From SVQP01 sp045594705 (GTDB lineage Bacteria; Bacillota; Clostridia; Oscillospirales; CAG-272): DNA of 49,724 nucleotides. Below the pieces are notes generated by a model that had not been told where the DNA came from, ran no database searches, and saw only the letters and a program-made list of their open reading frames with translations. Position 1 is the first letter of the stretch, and every line of letters begins with the position of its first letter. A program made the position numbers and the translations under genes. Below are positions 24,782-33,015 of the stretch, piece after piece. The stretch lies in contig JAZNZB010000088.1 in NCBI GenBank assembly GCA_045594705.1, forward strand, positions 1 to 49,724, written 5' to 3'.

Positions 24782-25148
24782 GATAGCTTACCTCCCAGCT
24801 TATGAATTTGTCTCCTTGGATTTCAACATCTAATGTCACAGTGCCTGCTGTGATTTTATATGTTGCTTCCTCTTTTTTCACAAGTATTTCGCCGCTGTCA
24901 TCTACAGTAAAAGTCTCTGCATCGACCTTAACTTCTCCGTTGACGGTAATTTTTCCAATCCGTATCAACTCCGCCACTGCATCCGCTGCATAATAGTCGC
25001 TCACGCGCTCTTGCTTTTGCACGGAGGCATGGTAATGCTGCAGGGTCAGCCCCATGGCGATCATGGAAAGCACGCCCAAAAACATAACCGTAACGATTAC
25101 TGCGTAAAGCACCTGACCGCGATTATCCTTGATAAATCTCTTTGTCAT
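24759..25148 (-). CDS. PilX/GspK-like minor pilin component
   Basis: A 129-residue protein starting MTKRFIKDNRG/QVLYAVIVTVMFLGVLSMIAMG. The leader and hydrophobic helix look like a prepilin, but the position of the conserved Glu+5 is Ala (QVLYA), as often happens in PilX or GspK tip proteins. After the helix comes QKQERVSDYYAADAVAELIRIG, typical of the PilX N-terminal helix, then a small beta domain. Its ATGA overlaps the stop of the preceding prepilin. In other systems such proteins cap or prime the pilus tip. Confidence 0.78.
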   Translation of the reverse strand: MTKRFIKDNRGQVLYAVIVTVMFLGVLSMIAMGLTLQHYHASVQKQERVSDYYAADAVAELIRIGKITVNGEVKVDAETFTVDDSGEILVKKEEATYKITAGTVTLDVEIQGDKFISWEVSYHAKQPAE

Positions 25149-25564
25149 GGAGCGATCACCCCTTTCAAAAGCAGTTCTCCGTTAGAAAGCTGTGCTTCGT
25201 TTTCACTATCATATTCAGCATTTACAGCACTACCTTGGAAGATCCATACGGTTACGTACGTCCCTGCATCTTGGTAAACAACGTAGATGGTATCGTTATA
25301 CTCCTTTGGCAGCAGTTGCTCGTGGTCATCCTTCTTCGGGGTTAATTGTGCGATGACTTCGTCAACCTCGCCAATTCCCTTCAGCTCTTCCATCAAATTG
25401 GCAGCTGCGGTATAAGCATTGGTCACCTCAGCGGCTTTGACGTTGCCGCTTTGTGCCATGATAAAGGAAGAAAGGCACGGAACGACAACGATTGCAAGCA
25501 GCGCAACCGTTACCAGCACTTCCATCATTGTAACGCCCTTTTGATTTTTCAAAAACTTTCTCAT
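25145..25564 (-). CDS. Prepilin-like protein, PilV/GspI type
   Basis: A 139-residue prepilin. The leader MRKFLKNQKG and motif G/VTMMEVLVTVALLAIVVVPCLSSF carry Glu at +5, as required for pilin assembly. The short head domain has EVTNAYTAAANLMEELKGIGEVD and ends in a short beta region. The start is the ATG six bases after AAGGAG; a longer frame from a TTG at 25582 includes that RBS and is rejected. It is coupled to the next gene by an ATGA overlap. It could be a minor pilin, or the main subunit if no other exists. Confidence 0.83.
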   Translation of the reverse strand: MRKFLKNQKGVTMMEVLVTVALLAIVVVPCLSSFIMAQSGNVKAAEVTNAYTAAANLMEELKGIGEVDEVIAQLTPKKDDHEQLLPKEYNDTIYVVYQDAGTYVTVWIFQGSAVNAEYDSENEAQLSNGELLLKGVIAP

Positions 25565-25591
25565 GCCTTTCTCCTTTCTCAAAGCATTGGA

Positions 25592-28051
25592 TCAATGATC
25601 CATATCGTACTCGTAAATGTATCTCAGTTCTTTCGCACTGCACTCAAACAGCTCGGTTGCATCCTCCAGCGTGGTATATTTGCCCTCGCCGCGGAAAATG
25701 ACGAACATTTCGATCTCGTCGCGCGTCTTGTACTTTTCCTTGAGGATCCACGCAAGCTCGGTTGCCGGATAGCCCTTTGACTTGATCATGTCGCGAACCT
25801 GCTCCAGACTCTTCGTGCCGGTAGGCTTCAGCATCTGCTCAATTTCATCGGCAGTATAGTCACTCTGCTTGCCGCCCTGGGGCTTGCTGCCGCCGGTGGT
25901 AGTCTCCTCCTCGGGGTCATCGGGGGTATTGCCACCGCCCGTGGTCTCCTCCTCGGGATCATCGGGGGTATCGCCGCCGCCCGTGGTGTCCTCTTCGGGG
26001 TCATCGGGGGTACCGCCACCGCCCGTGGTATCCTCCTCAGGGTCATCGGGGGTATCACCACCGCCCGTGGTATCCTCCTCGGGGTCATCGGGAGTATTGT
26101 CATCGCCCGTGGTATCCTCCTCGGGATCATCGGGAGTATTGTCATCGCCCGTGTTATCCTCCCCGGGATCCTTTGCATAGTAAATATCCATCAGCGTAGT
26201 CAGATCACATTCAAGCAGCTCAAGCACGTAATCAAGGTCGTATTCAACACCTTCTTCACCGTATTCCTCCAGGAAGGCCTGCATTTCGGTGGGCGTCTTA
26301 TACTCTTCCTTCATGATCCAGGCAAACTCGGTTGCAGGATAGCCCTTACTCTTGAGCATGTCACGAACGTCTTCGAAGGACATGCCGTTATCCAGCCAGC
26401 CCTTAACGTCGTCAACCGTGTACGGGCTCTGCTTACCCTGATGCTTATTGTTATCGGTCACGTCACCGAAAATGCCGTCAATACCGGGAATGATCTCTTC
26501 GCCGATCACGGGAGGTACGTACTCTGCGTTTTCATCCAGCAGATAGTAATGCAGAATTACCATGTTGCCCTGGATCGACTGATCTGCAGGATTATACTGA
26601 ATGGACAGCGTGTAAACCGATGCATAGAAATCATCATTATCATTGAAATATGCAATCAGGTTCTTCAAGCCCCGGTAGCTTGCATAATACGGAATGCTGT
26701 ATACCTCATAGCAAAGCAGCATACCGTTGGACAGCTTAACGTGCTGATAATCCTGTCCGTAATTGACCATCTGCATGCGGATACCCGTCTCAGACTCTAC
26801 CTTCATAATGAAGAGGATGTCGTCCTCTTCCTTGGATTCGCCCGGGAAGCTATTCAGCTTATCCGTCGTATCCTGCAGGAACATGTTGTTCTTGGGATTT
26901 TCCTTTGCATATGCGGAAATGGCAGCCATCTTATCAAAGATGCTATATGCTTTTTCCGTACTCTCCAGGCGGTTATACATCGCGGTAATCTTACCGGTAT
27001 TCTTATCCAGATAATCATCCAGCTCGTCCAGCTTGCCCTGCAGCTCGTCATACTTCTTCTGCAGCTCGGACTTCTTGGCCTGGGCTTCAGGGATCAGACC
27101 GCCCTGTACCACGGTTTCGGTAATGGTTTCACCGTTTTCATCCTCACGGGTGACCGTTGTGGTCGTGCCCTTATAGTTGGCAATCTCCTCCTTCAGCTTG
27201 GCAACACCCAGCTTTTCCAGCTTGCCGTCCACCACACTGATCGGAATATTGATTGCCTGCAAGCACTTATCGGTTGCAAACGAATCGCTTACGATCTGGT
27301 CAAAGCCGATCGTATCATAACCAACGTCCACCAACAGCTTGGAGATCACCTCATTGGAGGTACGCAATGCCTCGATCTCCTCTGCGACCTGGTTGCTTTC
27401 GTTACGCAACGTGGCTTTTTTATTCTCCAATGCACGTAAGATCACGTCACTGAGCTCGTCATTGACGTTCATGCTGGGGAATACATCCGCAATCAGAACA
27501 CTGAGCTCCATACGGTTTTCCAGTCTTTGATCTGCCAATGCATTGTTGCTTGCCTTGATAGGCATATATACCAGCAAAAGCGTACTCACAAGCAGAATCA
27601 TACCCAATACGCTAAACAGTCCCGCCAGTACCGCTTGGATCAGTAGTCTGACAGAATTGGACAGCGGCTGTCTTACCTTGGGAGTCTTGGGCTGTGCCTC
27701 GGGCGCCTTTGCCGTTTCCTGTGCAGCATCCTGTGCAGCATTCTCAGCGGCTTCTTCCGTAGCCTCTTCTACCGTCTCTTCTACGGTCTCCTCGGCAATC
27801 TCCTCGGCAATTTCTTCCGTAACCTGCTCGGGAATCTCTTCCACGACTTCCTCGACTGTATCCGGGTCGAGAGCGATCACCTCTTGAGCGGGGAGTGCCT
27901 CTTCTTGGGGGACAGGCTCTTGTGCAGGCAACTCTTCGGCTTGATCCGCCATCTGCTCGGCCTCTTGTGCCTGCTCGACCAGCTGCTCGACCTTGCTTGC
28001 CATCATCTCTTCTTTTTTCTTCTTATCGTTGTCTAAATCAAAGAATTTCAT
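25592..28051 (-). CDS. Enlarged PilO-like protein with duplicated C-terminal module
   Basis: An 819-residue single-pass membrane protein in the position where pilO is expected (after pilM/N). Residues 1-130 are a very acidic, Glu/Ala-rich cytoplasmic arm (EEIAEEIAEETVEETVEEATEEA-like). The membrane helix is at 136-162, then a coiled coil (about 195-375) and a PilO-like alpha/beta domain (about 410-508, with YRGLKNLIAYF and GNMVILHYYLLD). An unknown helical module (540-628) follows, then six 14-residue Thr/Pro/Asp/Glu/Gly repeats (639-721) and a second copy of the module (728-816). The start is the second of two adjacent ATGs, six bases from GGGAGGG. An extended alignment platform reaching into the wall is inferred. 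Confidence 0.8.
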   Translation of the reverse strand: MKFFDLDNDKKKKEEMMASKVEQLVEQAQEAEQMADQAEELPAQEPVPQEEALPAQEVIALDPDTVEEVVEEIPEQVTEEIAEEIAEETVEETVEEATEEAAENAAQDAAQETAKAPEAQPKTPKVRQPLSNSVRLLIQAVLAGLFSVLGMILLVSTLLLVYMPIKASNNALADQRLENRMELSVLIADVFPSMNVNDELSDVILRALENKKATLRNESNQVAEEIEALRTSNEVISKLLVDVGYDTIGFDQIVSDSFATDKCLQAINIPISVVDGKLEKLGVAKLKEEIANYKGTTTTVTREDENGETITETVVQGGLIPEAQAKKSELQKKYDELQGKLDELDDYLDKNTGKITAMYNRLESTEKAYSIFDKMAAISAYAKENPKNNMFLQDTTDKLNSFPGESKEEDDILFIMKVESETGIRMQMVNYGQDYQHVKLSNGMLLCYEVYSIPYYASYRGLKNLIAYFNDNDDFYASVYTLSIQYNPADQSIQGNMVILHYYLLDENAEYVPPVIGEEIIPGIDGIFGDVTDNNKHQGKQSPYTVDDVKGWLDNGMSFEDVRDMLKSKGYPATEFAWIMKEEYKTPTEMQAFLEEYGEEGVEYDLDYVLELLECDLTTLMDIYYAKDPGEDNTGDDNTPDDPEEDTTGDDNTPDDPEEDTTGGGDTPDDPEEDTTGGGGTPDDPEEDTTGGGDTPDDPEEETTGGGNTPDDPEEETTTGGSKPQGGKQSDYTADEIEQMLKPTGTKSLEQVRDMIKSKGYPATELAWILKEKYKTRDEIEMFVIFRGEGKYTTLEDATELFECSAKELRYIYEYDMDH
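25604..25870 (-). other. Duplicated ~85-residue module, copy 2 (in the PilO-like protein)
   Basis: It begins KQSDYTADEIEQML and carries the core VRDMIKSKGYPATELAWILK followed by E-K-YKT and a final aromatic helix (ELRYIYEYD). The core is about 85 percent identical to copy 1. I do not recognise a named domain. Confidence 0.8.
25890..26140 (-). repeat. 42-bp tandem repeat coding a 14-residue linker, six copies
   Basis: Six head-to-tail 42-bp units encode TPDDPEEDTTGGGD-type repeats. The third-base changes between units are few, so the array is young or homogenised and could change copy number by slippage. It joins the two copies of the unknown module. Confidence 0.9.
26168..26434 (-). other. 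Duplicated ~85-residue module, copy 1 (in the PilO-like protein)
   Basis: It begins KQSPYTVDDVKGWL, with core VRDMLKSKGYPATEFAWIMK, then EEYKT and a helical end (LTTLMDIYYAKD). It follows the PilO-like domain directly. Confidence 0.8.
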
Positions 28052-28067
28052 CATCAGCCCTCCCTTC

Positions 28068-29975
28068 TCAGTTTTCTCTGAACAATTCGGTATACTTCAG
28101 CGAAACAGTGAAGCGTACGCGCTGGGTAGGATTGAGCGGGCCCTGGACCTCTTCCTCAAACTTGTCGGAGCTGCCGCCGCCGACGATGGTCAGGCCGGAA
28201 ATACTCATAATTTCAACCGTGTCAAATTCACGCAGCGTCTGGATCACATAAATGACCTGCTCCTTGCTCTTGACCTCAATACCCATATTCAGACCCTGAT
28301 CGGTCACAGCAATGGCGGTAACCGTAAAGGTCGAAGGCATCTTATCCTCCAGTTCCTCAATAAAGGCAACCAGATTATCGTTATTGGTATTCATATAATC
28401 CTCGTCGAGCGTGAACATGATCTCCTCATACCAATCCCAGATGCTCTTGGAGAAATCCTCATATACTGCGTATTCCTGCGAATACACCTGCTCTACGTAC
28501 ACAAAATCCTGCTCCAGCTTAGCGCAAGCCTCCTGCAGGGCAAGATACGTCTCTGCCAACTGCTCATGCTCTGCCTTGAGAGACTCATAAACCTGCTCAT
28601 CCTGCTCCAACTGCTCCAGCTTCTGCGTGTACGACTGCAGCAGGTCGCGGATAGACTCGGCGTTGAGCTTGGTATGATGATACTTGGCCACCTCGGAGAA
28701 CACCTCGATCTTTTGCTGATAATCCTTGATGTCTCCCTTAATGACGATATTTTCTACAATCACGTATCCGGCCAATCCCGTGGAAATACCAATGCAGAGT
28801 GCAAGCACGGCTGCACCAACGATCAGAATGAGATTGCGCTTGACAAACGCGGCTCTTTCCAGCCAACGACGCTTTGCACAAATATTCTCCAGCGTCATGT
28901 CCTGTGCCTTGTCGATCAGATTCAAGGGATTCAGACAAGCCCCCAGACAAGGCAGATACAGACCGTATTCCACACCCGACTTGACATCAGTCTCAGCCAA
29001 GGTAGCGTGCGGCAGGCGAAGCGGAATATCCAGCTCCGCAAACAGCTGCTTGGAAAAACCGGGCAGCAGCACGGCCGAGCCGATCACTGTACCGTAGATC
29101 TGTCCGTTTCCGTACCCTTCCACAGAATAATAGTATTCAATAATACGGTTGATCGCAGTGGACAGCTCAGCAGCCTTTTTATAGGCATCCATCGAGATCG
29201 AAAACTGTGTATCCCTGTCCAGCTCCTCGTGCTGATAGCCGACGATATCGCCTACCTGCTCACCGTTGATGGTCAGCAGATTTTCAAATTCCTCACCAAG
29301 ACCCACCGAAATGGTTCTTTGCAATCTGACCGTACCGTCCTTGATAAAGGTCAGCTGCGTGCCCTTGGAATACAGGTTAGCAACCAGATACGTGCTTCCC
29401 TCGACGTCGTCCTGTCTTGCCCCCATCTGCGGGTTGAGACCAACAGCCTGCAGCACGCTGTTTCCGGAAATATCGATCGCCTCAATGCCGATCTCCATCA
29501 TTTTGGCCAATGCATAATACGAGGAGATCAAGGGCTTGGGGATCGCTCTTGCCAGCACGCGCAACATTTTCGTGCCATTTTCATCCACCTGCTCCTGAAT
29601 CGAATAATCCAGCTTATAATCACTGACGTCTACAGGGAAATAATCCTGTGCGTTGGTGTTGAGCATAGTCAAAATCTGTGCACGCTTGATATTGGGCAGC
29701 GTGATCTCACGGGAAATGATGCGGTCGGAATTGACGCAGAACACACCGCGGTCGGTCTTGATTCCGTGCGCACTGATCTGCTGTCGCAACAGTGCGGCAA
29801 ACTCCTCGGTCGCCACCAGCGTGCCGTCATCCTCCACAGTTCCCGCAGGGGTCAGTAACGAAAAAGACTTGACCACCGAGGTGCTCTTGGCATGCACACG
29901 GAGCTCTGCTATTTGCGTCACTCCGTTATCTATTTGTAATGCAAGCAGATGCTTTGAGCGAAATGATAGGCTCAT
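28068..29975 (-). CDS. PilM-PilN fusion protein of the pilus inner-membrane platform
   Basis: A 635-residue protein joining two parts that are separate genes in most systems. Residues 1-345 are an actin-like PilM fold (LALQIDNGVTQIAEL, VNSDRIISREITLP, TISVGLGEEFENLL, GTVIGSAVLLPGF). LNPLNLI (348-354) resembles the N-terminal PilN tail that binds PilM. A membrane helix (381-407), a long coiled coil (about 415-500) and a PilN-type ferredoxin-like domain follow (about 545-630, with LREFDTVEIMSISGL and VRFTVSLKY). Cytoplasmic PilM is thus physically tied to extracytoplasmic PilN. The RBS is weak. It lies between the peptidase gene and the PilO-like gene. Confidence 0.87.
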   Translation of the reverse strand: MSLSFRSKHLLALQIDNGVTQIAELRVHAKSTSVVKSFSLLTPAGTVEDDGTLVATEEFAALLRQQISAHGIKTDRGVFCVNSDRIISREITLPNIKRAQILTMLNTNAQDYFPVDVSDYKLDYSIQEQVDENGTKMLRVLARAIPKPLISSYYALAKMMEIGIEAIDISGNSVLQAVGLNPQMGARQDDVEGSTYLVANLYSKGTQLTFIKDGTVRLQRTISVGLGEEFENLLTINGEQVGDIVGYQHEELDRDTQFSISMDAYKKAAELSTAINRIIEYYYSVEGYGNGQIYGTVIGSAVLLPGFSKQLFAELDIPLRLPHATLAETDVKSGVEYGLYLPCLGACLNPLNLIDKAQDMTLENICAKRRWLERAAFVKRNLILIVGAAVLALCIGISTGLAGYVIVENIVIKGDIKDYQQKIEVFSEVAKYHHTKLNAESIRDLLQSYTQKLEQLEQDEQVYESLKAEHEQLAETYLALQEACAKLEQDFVYVEQVYSQEYAVYEDFSKSIWDWYEEIMFTLDEDYMNTNNDNLVAFIEELEDKMPSTFTVTAIAVTDQGLNMGIEVKSKEQVIYVIQTLREFDTVEIMSISGLTIVGGGSSDKFEEEVQGPLNPTQRVRFTVSLKYTELFREN

Positions 29976-30021
29976 TTGATATACCTGTTCCTTTCAAAAA
30001 TACGTTTTCCATGATGCCGCT

Positions 30022-30672
30022 TTACAGTCCCAGCATCGTCAGATACCAGTTGATCACGGCATTACCGAACAGTGCGGATAAAAACACACCGATCGACAAG
30101 TAGGGGCCCATAGCAAGCATGTGCTTCTCCCCCGATATTTTCATGCGCAGAATATGTACCACAGAGCCTATGATACAACCCAGCACAAATCCAAGCAAAG
30201 CAAGCTTCCAACCCAGCAGCATGCCGCAAGCAGCCATCAGCTTGACGTCTCCGCCGCCGATCGCCGCCCCCTTTGACAAATAAAACAATAACAAAAGCGG
30301 CAGACTGATCGCGAAAAATCCAATCAGATATTCGTACCAATGGGTCAGATCAAAAATCAGAGCAAGCACGCCAAGCCCGAAAATAAAGACGTTATAGGCA
30401 AACGGAATCTCATACGTGCTCCAGTCTATCCAGGAAAGAGACAGCAACGCCGCGGCTGCAAGACTGATCAAAAACGCCTGCGCGCTCCAGCCCAGCACTC
30501 CGAACGAGGCAGCCCACAAAAGTGCCAGTACGATCATAAATGCCGCACAAGCCTTTCCTGAAAGCTTGTTCTTCTCAAGTTTTACCAAATAGCGGTTCAC
30601 AAGCGGAATACAGGCCGCGCCTGCGCCCGCACCGCACAAGGCGGCACCGCATATCATCAATGCAGGATGCAT
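30022..30672 (-). CDS. pilD: Prepilin peptidase (A24), short form
   Basis: A 216-residue polytopic membrane aspartyl protease that removes the leader of prepilins. The two catalytic aspartates are visible as Asp83 in SWIDWSTYEIP and Asp142 in GGGDVKL. About six to seven hydrophobic segments are seen. Compared with full-length PilD (about 250-290 residues), the N-terminal cytoplasmic cysteine-rich/methyltransferase segment is missing, so it may cut without N-methylating. It sits between pilC and the pilM-pilN fusion, with its likely substrates encoded 5 kb downstream in the same operon. Confidence 0.93.
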   Translation of the reverse strand: MHPALMICGAALCGAGAGAACIPLVNRYLVKLEKNKLSGKACAAFMIVLALLWAASFGVLGWSAQAFLISLAAAALLSLSWIDWSTYEIPFAYNVFIFGLGVLALIFDLTHWYEYLIGFFAISLPLLLLFYLSKGAAIGGGDVKLMAACGMLLGWKLALLGFVLGCIIGSVVHILRMKISGEKHMLAMGPYLSIGVFLSALFGNAVINWYLTMLGL

Positions 30673-30688
30673 ATCTTCTCCTTATCGC

Positions 30689-31909
30689 TTACAGATACTG
30701 GTCGTACATGCTGTACATTTCAAACATAGGCAGCATGACACCGATGGCTACCGTTCCGACCACCAGACAAAGCAGCACGATGATCATAGGCTCAAGCATG
30801 GCCATTACGTTCTTGGTTGCGGCCTGTACCTCTTCGTCATAATATTCCGAAAGCTTATCCAGCATTTTTTCAAGATTACCCGATTCCTCACCGATCTTGA
30901 CCATATGGATCACCATTGGCGGGAACAGGTTGCTGCGTTGCAAGGATTCTGCCAGCGAGGTACCCACGGCAACTCGCTCTCTGGCACGCAGCAAGGCGTC
31001 CTTGAAATATACATTGGTCATACTGCGCGCCACGATCTCCAAAGCCTCGATGATGGGCAAGCCCGATGCGGTCAGCGTTGCGAAGGTGCGTGCAAACTGT
31101 GCAGACGCAGTCTTGACGGTCAAAGGACCAAACACAGGCATTTTTCGCGCAAACCACGCAAAGACGTACGTGCCCTTTTTGGTGCGTGAAAACAGCCATA
31201 TACCAAGTCCTGCCAGAGCACCGACGATCAAAATCAGCCACCAGTAGCCCACAAAGAAATCACTTGTGCCCATGATGACCCGCGTGATCCAGGGCAGCTC
31301 TGCGCCCATATCCTCAAAGATTCCCTTGAAGGTGGGAAGCACAAACAGCATCATGACAAACATGACGATCACGACCACAATCAGCACCACAGCGGGATAG
31401 ATCATCGCCTTTTGCAAGGCAGCCTTGGTCTTATTTGCATTTTCATAATAATCCGCCATACGTGCAAACGCAACCGACAAATTACCCGAGGCCTCGCCCG
31501 CCGCAACCATGTTGACGAACATGGGGGCAAACACGCGCTTCCCCTGCTTTCTCATAGCATCCGCCATGGTCTCGCCCTGCTGGATCTCCTTTTGCACCTG
31601 AGAGATCGCCTTGCGAAGCGTCTTATTCTCGGTTTGCTGAGAAAGCAAATTCAAGGCCTCCGCCACCGGCACGCCCGCATCGATCACGCTGACGAACTGA
31701 TGACAGAACACACTCAGATCTCGCGGCTTGACGCCTTCCAAAAACGAGATCTCGATATCCTTGGTCAAAAGGTTCTGCTCCTTGATCTCAATCGGAGTCA
31801 GACCCTCGGCAAGCAGCTGCAAGCGCGCCTGATTCATATCGGGGGCTGTGACGCTGCCCTTTTTCTTATTGCCGTTTTTCTGTATGGCTTGATATCCGTA
31901 AGTTGGCAT
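30689..31909 (-). CDS. pilC: Type IV pilus inner-membrane platform protein PilC
   Basis: A 406-residue GspF/PilC-family protein, normal length. The N-terminal segment MPTYGYQAIQKNGNKKKGSV is followed by two GspF repeats: one around FCHQFVSVIDAGVPVAEALNLL (about 68-190) and one around FARTFATLTASGLPIIEALEIV (about 270-390). Membrane helices lie near 170-190, 220-240 and 375-395. EAGEASGNL-like (AAGEASGNL) and KIGEESGNL motifs mark the two repeats. It is the membrane anchor on which PilB and PilT act. Gaps to the flanking genes are 16-17 bases, consistent with an operon. Confidence 0.95.
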   Translation of the reverse strand: MPTYGYQAIQKNGNKKKGSVTAPDMNQARLQLLAEGLTPIEIKEQNLLTKDIEISFLEGVKPRDLSVFCHQFVSVIDAGVPVAEALNLLSQQTENKTLRKAISQVQKEIQQGETMADAMRKQGKRVFAPMFVNMVAAGEASGNLSVAFARMADYYENANKTKAALQKAMIYPAVVLIVVVIVMFVMMLFVLPTFKGIFEDMGAELPWITRVIMGTSDFFVGYWWLILIVGALAGLGIWLFSRTKKGTYVFAWFARKMPVFGPLTVKTASAQFARTFATLTASGLPIIEALEIVARSMTNVYFKDALLRARERVAVGTSLAESLQRSNLFPPMVIHMVKIGEESGNLEKMLDKLSEYYDEEVQAATKNVMAMLEPMIIVLLCLVVGTVAIGVMLPMFEMYSMYDQYL

Positions 31910-31926
31910 TGATTACTCCTTATACC

Positions 31927-32991
31927 TTAGTAAGCAAAGCCCTCCATCTTTCTGGAAAGCTGCTGCTCGTCCTCTGCGTACTTCATCGCGGTATCCTTGG
32001 ATATTTTCCCCTTGAGATACAGCTCGTACAAATAGTCGTCCTTGGTCTGCATGCCGAACTTCTTACCGGTCTGCAAAGCGGACGGGATCTGAGGGGTCTT
32101 GTTTTCGCGGATCATGTTACGAACCGCCATGGTCGGGATCAGCACCTCGTAGGCAGCGGTACGCTTTCCGTCCGTGGTGGGAACGAGGTTCTGACACACC
32201 ACGCACTCCAGCACCGTGGACAGCTGCACGCGGATCTGCGCCTGCTGCTCTGCGGGAAAGGCATCGATAATACGGTCGATGGTGGACGAGGTGTTATTGG
32301 TATGCAGCGTTGCGATGACAAGGTGTCCCGTTTCGGCTGCGCTGATCGCGATCGAAATGGTCTCGGTATCACGCATCTCACCGACCAGGATCACGTCGGG
32401 GTCCTGACGCAGCGCGGCGCGCAATGCTGCCGAGAAGGACATGGTATCCACGCCTACCTCACGCTGATGGATGATGCTTTGATCCGAGGTATGCACGTAC
32501 TCGATCGGGTCCTCCAGCGTAATGATATGACGCTTGTGGTGTCTGTTGATATGGTGAATCAGGGCTGCCTGCGTGGTGGACTTTCCGTGACCGGTAGGAC
32601 CTGTGACCAGGATCAGACCCTTTTGCTTATTGGAGGCTCGCACGACCGCCTCGGGCGTGGCGCACTGGGTAGTGGTGGGAATGCTGAAGGGCAACAAGCG
32701 CATAGCCGCTGCGGGTCTTCCGCTCTCCATATACAGATTGCAACGCAATCTTCCGCAGCCCTCCAGGGCAAACGCAAAGTCAACCTCGCCGTTTTTATCC
32801 AGCGTGGCACGGGTACGCTCGTTGAGCATCTCGTCAAACACACCGTAGATATCCTCTGCAGTCAACGCGCAATCGTCATAGGTCACGAAATCTCCGTTGA
32901 CGCGGTATTCCACGGGTCTGCCAAGTGTCAGATGAATATCCGAGCAGCCGTTCTCGGCACCGGTAAGAATAATCTGTTTGATGGTGATCAT
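31927..32991 (-). CDS. pilT: Pilus retraction ATPase PilT
   Basis: A 354-residue hexameric secretion ATPase that depolymerises pili. The Walker A is GPTGHGKST (131-139) with His at a position that is usually Ser. ITLEDPIEYVH is the Asp-box region, and RQDPDVILVGEMRD is Walker B. The His box follows (LVIATLHTNNTSSTIDRI), and AVRNMIRE near the C-terminus corresponds to the AIRNLIRE retraction motif. This motif and the lack of a zinc domain favour PilT over PilB. The start is the ATG seven bases after ACGGAG; a TTG frame to 33012 is rejected. Its presence predicts a dynamic, retractable filament. Confidence 0.93.
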   Translation of the reverse strand: MITIKQIILTGAENGCSDIHLTLGRPVEYRVNGDFVTYDDCALTAEDIYGVFDEMLNERTRATLDKNGEVDFAFALEGCGRLRCNLYMESGRPAAAMRLLPFSIPTTTQCATPEAVVRASNKQKGLILVTGPTGHGKSTTQAALIHHINRHHKRHIITLEDPIEYVHTSDQSIIHQREVGVDTMSFSAALRAALRQDPDVILVGEMRDTETISIAISAAETGHLVIATLHTNNTSSTIDRIIDAFPAEQQAQIRVQLSTVLECVVCQNLVPTTDGKRTAAYEVLIPTMAVRNMIRENKTPQIPSALQTGKKFGMQTKDDYLYELYLKGKISKDTAMKYAEDEQQLSRKMEGFAY

Positions 32992-33015
32992 ATGTAACTC
33001 CGTCAGATTCAATAA

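Noticed and set aside
25869..26180. Regular 42-bp repeats that at first sight could be a CRISPR array
   Set aside because: There are no unique spacers, the units are contiguous and in frame inside a gene, and no cas genes are present.
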